This document shows positions 57,586 to 64,000 of a stretch of 64,000 bases of DNA, piece after piece (position 1 is the stretch's first letter; each line of letters opens with the position of its first letter). Position numbers and translations under genes: made by a program. The DNA is from Musa acuminata AAA Group (Eukaryota; Streptophyta; Magnoliopsida; Zingiberales; Musaceae). The stretch spans positions 32,453,501-32,517,500 of the forward strand of contig NC_088342.1 in assembly GCF_036884655.1 (NCBI RefSeq), read 5' to 3'. The notes beneath the pieces were generated by a model that saw nothing but the letters and a program-made list of their open reading frames with translations, was not told where the DNA came from and did no database searches.

Positions 57586-58032
57586 TGTCATGGACTTAGC
57601 TGGTTTTGCCTAAGTCGTGCGGTACCCTTACGTGTCCGTCCGCAAAGGTCAGCCTCCCCGAAGCCTCCCATGGTCCCTTAGGACCTACAAAAGAGAAAAC
57701 GGATTAGAGAGAACGCCTCACTCGGGATCTACAAGCAAACATTCCAGGAAACACTTCATAGACAATGCAAATTACAAACAGACTTTACAAGCTCTGAACA
57801 GTTGCACAACAAAGGGTCAAAATGATCCATTATAGATCGAAAATCTCTCACAAGTGTCCACATGACATAACCTTTATTTACAAGCCTAAAGCGGCCACCA
57901 AACCCAACTAAAATGGGATTATTAAGCCTTCGGCCATCCCTCTACATGATGTGCAAAGCATGAACATACCAAAAGACACGAACATACATAAGCATTACAT
58001 CAAACATCCTATTTAGAAGTTTGTCCATGACA
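57586..58032 (-). repeat. X 5' LTR
   Basis: 447 bp, TGTCATGGACTTAGC to TTTGTCCATGACA on the plus strand, collinear with 36221-36655; followed by the GTTT duplication. Confidence 0.88.
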
Positions 58033-59261
58033 GTTTGTCGAAAGTTCTGTCGGACTTGACCGAGAAGTCCTGGAGCTTGCCAAAGAAGCTCGTCGGAACT
58101 CACCAAGAAGATCATCATGAAGTCCAGGAGCTTGTCGGGAGTTCGCTGGAACATTATCGATAGATCGTCGGAAGTTCGCCGGAAGATCATTGGAAGCTCA
58201 CCGTAAGAAACATAGACTTACCGACTTTGTTTAGCTCAGTAAATGTCTTAAAATTCATAGTTAGCACATAATAGAGATTAGAATTGGGCCAACCCAATTA
58301 GAGGACAGTTGGGTCAAGTTTAGGCTATGTTGGGCTAAGAGAAAGGCCCAAACAGTGACTAAATAGATGAAATCATTATGGCACAATCTTTGAGACTATG
58401 TGAAGCGGTAGTACTACCGGTCTGGGTGGTGGTACCGCCCAGTGCAGGTAGTTGTACCGCCTGTATCTTAAAATTTTAGGGGTTTGAATTTTTTGTTCCA
58501 AATTTAAATCCATTTAGGGCCTATAAATACCCCAGCTATTCCTGCATGGATAAGTAAGAAATATTGAGCAAAACCCTATGATTCTAAAGTTATAAACCTT
58601 AGAAAGTTGAGTTCCCTCCTCCCAGAGAGTTCTAAGGGAGGTGTAAGAGGGATACATTATAAAAGAGGGTTGTAAAAGATTGTCTCTATTGAATCTCAGA
58701 TTTTGATGATGAAATCAATTGATGGGTTAATTGATCTAATCTATATTATTGAGTTAAGTATATAGGATTAACTACGATAGCTTGAAGACATAAAGCAAGT
58801 CTACCGGAGTCAAGTTTGATGGGTATTCGAGAGTCTACCGAGAGTCCAAAGATTCGTCGGAAGTGCTGACGGAACCAACCAAGAAGAAACCGGGGACTTG
58901 CCGAAGTTTTCGGAAGTCCGCCAGAGAGATCGTCGAAGGTTCGCGGAGATCACCGAGAAGGTTCAACTACTTTCCAAATACTCGCTGAACTCGTAACAAT
59001 ACCGGGAGCCTACTAGGAGTCTGCCGGAAGAAATCCGAGGGTGTATCGGAAGTCCGCCGGAAGTTCGCCGAAAAACTTGCCGGAAGGAAACTCGACATTG
59101 CCGGTTAAAAACTTGCTTAGGACTATGTCTTAACTTCATAGTTTGTATGTAATTAGGGTTAGGATTAAGGGATAATCATATAACCTGGTTAGGGGCTAAC
59201 TAGGTCCTAATATAGACTGGTTTGGGCCAAATTAGGAGCCCAACCAGTGACCCGTAAGGTC

Positions 59262-59395
59262 GGGCGGTGGCACCGCCAGACTGGGTGGTGGTACCGCCGG
59301 ACTGGGCAGTGGCACCGCCCAGAACCCAAGAGTTCCGGCTGTGGCACAGCTAGTACACTGTCAGTGTCAGACACTAGGCGGTGGCACCGCCAGCA
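59262..59395 (+). promoter_or_regulatory. Array of GGCGGT-NNN-ACCGCC motifs upstream of the S3 TATA box
   Basis: Four copies of GGCGGTGG(C/T)ACCGCC and degenerate relatives within 135 bp, ending about 60 bp before TATAAATA. Comparable arrays precede TATA in every SIRE LTR here (3720-3965, 8785-8890, 16862-17215, 58400-58460; minus strand 2400-2570 and 35395-35500). A regulatory role is an inference. Confidence 0.5.
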
Positions 59396-59452
59396 CCGAG
59401 AAACCCAAAAGCAATTCAAATTTGGAGCCCAAATTTGAATCCTCTTGGGGCC

Positions 59453-59460
59453 TATAAATA
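59453..59460 (+). promoter_or_regulatory. S3 LTR TATA box
   Basis: TATAAATA in the context GGGGCCTATAAATACCCC, which is nearly invariant among the SIRE LTRs (4026, 8947, 17277, 58522; minus strand 2329 and 35328). Core promoter by motif and conservation. Confidence 0.7.
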
Positions 59461-59913
59461 CCCCTCAATTCTCAGCAGTGAACATAACCTTTAAGAAGTT
59501 AGAGATTGAGATAAAGCCTTAGCAAAGTCTTTAGCAAGTCTTGTTTTCAATAGCTTAAGTGTTCACCTCCCTCTTTCTCTTTGAAAATATGTAAGAGTAT
59601 GAACCACTTATAAAAAGTTGTAAGAGAGGCATTTGTCCTTCCACTTCAAAGTGATTTGCTAGTGGAAGTTGGGAGCCTCATCAAAGAAGGCTTCGCAAGT
59701 GAATATAGGTCATTTGACCGAACCACTTTAAATTAGTATATTCCTTGAATGTGTGAATGTTTACCTTTCTAAAATCATTATTTATATAGCAGCAAGCTTT
59801 TGGTTTTCATCTCCTTATTTTACTCGAGCTATTTTTACTAAGTCATTCTTTATCGAATCAAAATCTCTATGCATTTACAAAATCATTTTTAAACTTATAA
59901 GTTTTAATCCACT

Positions 59914-59950
59914 GCACTAATTCACCCCCCCCCCCCCCCCCTCTTAGTGC
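59914..59950 (+). other. Conserved terminal hairpin of SIRE LTRs
   Basis: Arms GCACTAA (59914-59920) and TTAGTGC (59944-59950) around a C-rich loop, 16 bases before the LTR end. The same structure occurs at 9397-9423, 18396-18422 and 34926-34954; the copy at 1844-1871 has ACACTAA/TTAGTGT, keeping the pairing. Confidence 0.7.
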
Positions 59951-59968
59951 CGCTCTGATCCTAACAAT

Positions 59969-59980
59969 TGGTATTAGAGC
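59969..59980 (+). other. S3 primer binding site
   Basis: TGGTATTAGAGC two bases after the LTR end; initiator-Met tRNA complement with one C-to-T change. Confidence 0.82.
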
Positions 59981-60018
59981 TAGGCTCACTCTCATATTTG
60001 GTTTAATACCCAAGAGAG

Positions 60019-61430
60019 ATGGCTTACTCTGGCATGCATGAGGGTCATTCCATTACATGTCTGCCTATGTTTAATGGGTCGGATTACAAGTATTGGAAAA
60101 CTCGAATGAGGATTTTCCTCATTTCCATGGATTTCAAGCTTTGGACTATTGTCAAAAATGGATTTCAAAAATCTTCTCTTTCGATGAGCGAATGGGATGA
60201 ATCGGAGAAGAAGGTTTTTGCTTTAAAAGCAAAGGCTATGAATGCCTTATTTTGTGCATTGGATAAGAATGAATTTAATCGCATTTCAATTTGTGATTCG
60301 GCTTTTGATATTAAGATAACTCTTGAGGTCACTCATGAAGGCACTAGCCGAGTAAAAAAATCCAAAATCAACATTCTTGTGCACTCTTACAAACTTTTCT
60401 GAATGAAACCAAGTGAGTCCATCGGAGACATGTACACCCGTTTTACAGATGTCATCAATGGACTCAAGGCACTTGGTAAACGTTTTTTTAACTTTGAACT
60501 AGTATCCAAAGAACAGGAAGGATATGGCGCTTACATCATAAGAAGACCACTTGAAAGGAACATCAAGTGATGAGGACAGTGACGATGACATTGCACTTTT
60601 AACTCAAAAATTTAAAAAAATTATAAGAAAAAATAAATTTAAAAATAACACTAAAAATAAACTTGAACATAAAAAGGACAAGTAATATGCTATGAATGTA
60701 AGAAGCCGGGGCACTTCAAAAATGAAAGCCCCTAAGCCAAGAAGAAGCAACCGAAGAAGAAGAAAGCTTTAAAAGCGACTTGGGATGATTCAAGTGATTC
60801 CGAAAGTGAAGAAGCTAGTAACAAAGAGGAGGTAAACTTCACGCTAATGACTTTAGGAGAAGAGATATGTGATTTAATTAATGAAAATTTATCTTTCGAT
60901 GAACTTTCTATCGCTTTTCATGAATTATTTGATGAGTGTAGAATTATTAGTAAGAAGTTTAATCTATTAAAGAAATAGCATGTCTTACTACAAAATAAGC
61001 TTGATAATCTTCAAACTCCTCCATGCTCTAAGTGTGAACACTTAGAAGCAATAAAAAATAAAAATTTGCTACTTAAAGAGATCTTAAACAAGTTTAAGGT
61101 CGGTAGCAAGGGATTGGACATAATCCTTGCAAACAAGGGTCACGTCATAAATAGAAGTGAAATTGGTTTTGTGAGAGGATTTCACCAAAATCCTACCACT
61201 TTCATTAAAGGACTCACATTACATGTTTCACCTCATTTGAAATGTAACTTTTGTTGTAAATCCAGACATGTTGCTTACAAATGTCTATTTAAGAAAGTTA
61301 GTCCACATAAGTTGATATGGGTTCTTAAAGGAACTATAAATAGTTCAATGATGAATAACAAAATTGGTAGATCAATTTTTGAGGCACCCAAAATCAAATG
61401 GGTATCTAAAAACCATCCTCTTTTGTAGAT
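60019..61430 (+). pseudogene. S3 gag, broken
   Basis: ATG at 60019. The N-terminus carries the copia gag signature (PMFNGSDYKYWKTRMRIFL, ALDKNEFNRIS, VTHEGTSRVKKSK). A TGA at 60400-60402 precedes MKPSESIGDMYTRF, which continues in frame. A deletion follows near 60510, removing much of the gag core. The zinc knuckle near 60688 reads C-Y-E-C-K-K-P-G-H-F-K-N-E-S, the last Cys replaced by Ser. A frame with HHLKCNFCCKSRHVAYKC-like spacing (61066-61428) ends the region and resembles the second zinc-finger stretch of SIRE gag. Confidence 0.82.
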
Positions 61431-62549
61431 AAATCCACAAGCTAGGAGCACGAGATGGTATCTTGATAGTGGATGCTCAAGACACATGCTGGAGATCCAT
61501 CTCATTTCTCTATGCTTACTAGCAAAGAAGAAGGGTACGTCACCTTCGAAGATAACAATAAAGGTAAAATCATTGGCAAGGGAACCATAGGTAATAAATT
61601 AAAATTTTCAATTGATGATGTATTGCTAGTTGATGGATTAAAACATAATCTCTTAAGTATTAGTCAATTATGCGATAAAGGTTACATTGTTAGATTTGAA
61701 TCTAATATGTGCATTATTAAAAAACAAAACAATAACATGTCAATGATTACTTTAAAACAAAATAATGTCTATACCATCAACCATGACGAACTAAGTAATG
61801 AAATATGCTTCTCCGCTTTAAATGATGATGTTTGGCTTTGGCATACGAGATTAGACCATGCAAGTATAAAACTAATAGCTAAGATCTCATCTAGAGAGTT
61901 AGTACAAGGGATTCCCAATATAAAGTTTGTTAAGAACAAAGCATGTGATGCGTGTTAACTAGGTAAACAAATAAAAACCAGTTTTAAACCAAAATATCAA
62001 ATTAGCACTACTAGACTATTACAATTGATCCATTTGGACTTATTTGTACCAATTGACACAACAAGTATAGGAGGAAGCAAATATGCCTTCATAATCATCG
62101 ATGACTATAGTAGATACATTTGGACCTATTTCTTGGCTCACAAAAGTGATTGTCTCAAATGTTTCTCTAAATTTTGTAAAGTTACTCAAAACGAAAAAAA
62201 CTTCATGATTTCATCAATTCGGAGTGATCACGGTGGCAAATTTCAAAACCATGACTTCCAAAGTTTTTATGAATCCAATGGATATAATCATAACTTCTCC
62301 ACTTCAAGAAATCCTCAACAAAATGGGGTAGTTGAAAAAAAAAATAAAAATTTACAAGAAATGGCAAAAACCATGTTAAATGAACATAGTCTACCTAAGT
62401 ATTTTTGGGCCAAAGCCATTAATACGATTTGTTATGTCATGAATAGGGTTCTAATAAGACCATCTCTATCAAAAACTCCCTATGAATTATGAAATAACAA
62501 AAAACTAAATGTTTCTTATTTTAAAGTATTTGGTTGCAAATGCTTTATT
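61431..62549 (+). pseudogene. S3 protease and integrase, broken
   Basis: Protease site D-S-G intact (codons 61465-61473, context RWYLDSGCSRHM), then a frameshift into 61473-61958 (GKIIGKGTIG, HNLLSISQLCDKGY). GAG-pre-integrase: LWHTRLDHAS. Stop near 61956. Integrase core in 62025-62492: Asp in IHLDLFVP, Asp in SIRSDHGGKF, Glu in NGVVEKKNK, so D, D and E are present. The stop at 62490 replaces a Trp in the usual TPYELW. Confidence 0.87.
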
Positions 62550-64000
62550 TTGAATGAAAATGATGCCTTAGGAAAATTTGATGCTAAATATGATGAAGGC
62601 ATCTTTCTTGGTTACTCTTCTGTTTCTAAGGCTTTTCGTGTTTTTAACAAAAGAACCTTAGTTATAGAGGAGTCTATTCATGTAGTTTTTAATGAAATTT
62701 TTGAGTTAAAGAAAAATAATTTTGATGATGATCTTGGCTTTGATAATTTGAATTTAAATGAACTCCCTCCTCAAAATAGCAACTTGGATGTATCTTCTTC
62801 CGAAATTTCTTTACCCAAGGAATGGAAGTTTGTAGATGCTCATCCAAATGAGCTAATTATAGGAGATATATCAAAAGGAGTTCAAACTCGTTCTTCCTTC
62901 AAGATTTTTTATGCTAACGCCGCCTTCCTTTCTCAAATTGAACCTAAATGCATTGACAAAGCCTTAAAAGATTATTCATGGGTTATTGCAATGCAAGAGG
63001 AATTAAACCAATTTGAGAGGAATGAGGTATGGAAGCTTGTTCCTGGACCTAGTGACCATTTAGCCATTGGTACTAAATGGGTCTTTAGAAACAATCAAGA
63101 TGAATGCGGTATCATGGTTAGAAACAAGGCTAGATTAGTGGCCAAATGTTTCAACCAAGAAGAAGGTATCGACGACGAAGAGACCTTCGCTCTTGTGGCA
63201 AGATTAGAAGCCATTAGGATGCTCCTTGCCTATGCTAGTAGTAATGATTTTAAACTATTTCAAATGGATGTCAAAAGTACTTTCTTGAATGGTTTTATTT
63301 CCGAAGAAGTGTATATTGAACAACCTCCTAGATTTGAAAATTCTCTTCTTCCTAATCATGTATTTAAATTAATTAAGACTCTATATAGCTTAAAACAAGC
63401 TCTTGTAGCTTGGTATGAAAGGCTTAGTTCCTTTCTTATTTTAAATAATTTTACCAAAGGCAAGGTTGATACTACATTGTTTATCAAACACTTTGAAAAT
63501 AATTTTCTTATTGTGCAAATTTATGTTGACGATATTATTTTTGGTTCTTCGGATGAATCACTATGTGAATCATTTGCCAAGTGTATGAGTCATGAATTTG
63601 AAATGAGTCTAATGGGTGAATTAACCTTCTTTTCAGGATTGTAAATTAAACAACTTAGTGATGGTATATTTCTTAATCAATCTAAATATACATTAGAATT
63701 GTTAAAATGATTTAACATGGATGGTTCAAAAGCAATAAATACCCCTATGAGTACTTTCACTAAGTTAGATATAGATGAAAATGGTAAAAACTTTGATAAA
63801 AAAACGTATAGGGGAATGATAGGTAGTCTACTTTACCTCACCACGACTAGACCGGATATCATGTTTAGTGTAGGACTTTGCACTAGGTTTCAATCTAATC
63901 CTAAATTATCTCATCTTAAAAGTGTTAAACGAACTTTTAGATATCTTAAAGGAACTCCCAATTTAGGATTGTGGTATCTGAAATCCAATAAATTCAATTT
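62550..64000 (+). pseudogene. S3 integrase C-terminus, RT and RNase H start (to window edge)
   Basis: Open 62550-63644 (364 residues): integrase C-terminus (EGIFLGYSSVSKAFRVFN), RT (QEELNQFERNEVWKLVP, GTKWVFRN, ARLVAKCFNQEEG, QMDVKSTFLNGFISEEVYI, TLYSLKQA). YVDD codons intact at 63523-63534. TAA at 63642-63644, then a frame with LNQSKYTLELLK and a TGA near 63709. YRGMIGSLLYLTTTRPDIMFSVGL and YLKGTPNLGLWY lead toward RNase H, cut by the window end. Confidence 0.87.

Larger units (their letters stand above)
36221..58032 (-). mobile_element. X: non-autonomous LTR element (LARD-like), minus strand, host of A and B
   Basis: LTRs at 36221-36655 and 57586-58032, plus-strand ends TGTCACGG/TGTCATGG and CCATGACA, flanked by a 4-bp duplication GTTT (36217-36220, 58033-58036). 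On the minus strand a primer site (57571-57583) follows the right LTR, and a purine tract (AGTGGGGGAGAA, 36656-36667) precedes the left LTR, which fixes the orientation. Internal sequence excluding A, B and one copy of the 243-bp duplication is about 3.7 kb in three parts: 36656-38431, 47016-48612 and 57278-57585. No gag or pol motif was recognised on either strand. LARD-like is an inference from structure. Confidence 0.82.
35715..58686 (+). repeat. L1: SIRE-type LTR split by X and cut by S3
   Basis: Parts 35715-36220 and 58037-58686 join collinearly with the other plus-strand SIRE LTRs (AGTCCAGATGTTT then GTCGAAAGTTC). X lies between them. It starts TGTTGAATCTC; TATA box 58522-58529. The last part, including the hairpin, is missing because S3 starts at 58687. 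Only the two parts named belong to L1; everything between is inserted. Confidence 0.8.
58687..59966 (+). repeat. S3 5' LTR
   Basis: Begins TATTGAATCTC and ends CCTAACA. U3 with TTCGCCGGAAG-like repeats (58855-59100), GGCGGTGGYACCGCC motifs (59262-59395), TATA box 59453-59460, terminal hairpin 59914-59950 with a 17-C tract (59925-59941) in its loop. The start TA replaces TG; the same occurs at 3247. Confidence 0.85.
58687..64000 (+). mobile_element. S3: SIRE/Maximus-like copia, 3' end outside window
   Basis: 5' LTR 58687-59966, primer site, degenerate gag, protease, integrase, RT and the start of RNase H to the window edge. It is the least degraded SIRE-type coding region here but carries multiple stops and frameshifts. 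It is inserted into LTR L1; its 3' LTR and the rest of L1 and S2 would lie to the right. Confidence 0.87.

Overview
This window is plant nuclear DNA made almost entirely of nested LTR retrotransposons. I see no host protein gene, rRNA or tRNA gene, and no CRISPR array. Every coding stretch I recognise is retrotransposon gag-pol: Ty1/copia of two types (SIRE/Maximus-like with long LTRs, and Angela/Tork-like) and Ty3/gypsy chromoviruses of two types (Reina-like and Tekay/Del-like). The mixture suggests a monocot, and the Maximus + Angela + Reina combination would fit the banana family. That is an inference from family knowledge, not something the sequence proves.

Left block (1-9439). An Angela-type copia (C1, + strand) is cut at 1827 by a minus-strand SIRE LTR (1828-3091). 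This is followed by a plus-strand SIRE LTR (3247-4631) and a minus-strand Reina-like gypsy (G1, 4632-7350). At 7350/7351 the sequence jumps from G1 gag straight back into C1 RNase H, so the right halves of three nested elements are missing. A solo SIRE LTR (7916-9439) follows.

Middle block (9440-34908). A minus-strand SIRE pol remnant (S1) is cut by a plus-strand Reina-like gypsy (G2, 12318-34908). G2 pol is split at 15921/33457 by a minus-strand gypsy (G3, 15922-33456, TSD GCACC). G3 carries a 2.4-kb solo SIRE LTR in its 3' LTR (16011-18436, TSD CCAAG). It also carries a complete Tekay-type gypsy (G4, 21001-30712, TSD ACTAG).

Right block (34909-64000). A minus-strand SIRE LTR (S2) cuts the 3' LTR of G2, and a plus-strand SIRE LTR (L1, 35715-58686) cuts S2. 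L1 is split by X (36221-58032), a non-autonomous LTR element with short LTRs and about 3.7 kb of internal sequence without a recognisable domain. X contains two Angela-type copia elements: A (38432-47015, TSD CTTGA) and B (48613-57036, one LTR truncated). L1 is then cut by a SIRE copia (S3), which starts at 58687 and runs off the window.

How the elements relate. All recognisable gag-pol genes are broken. Two families show copies that share the same disabling lesions although inserted independently: G1 and G3 lack the RT active site and integrase core, and A and B share an RT/RNase H deletion with frameshift. This implies spread of defective templates with enzymes supplied by relatives. The LTRs carry perfect inverted repeats in which one pair has changed on both arms in different copies. 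I consider these patterns the most interesting content of the window.
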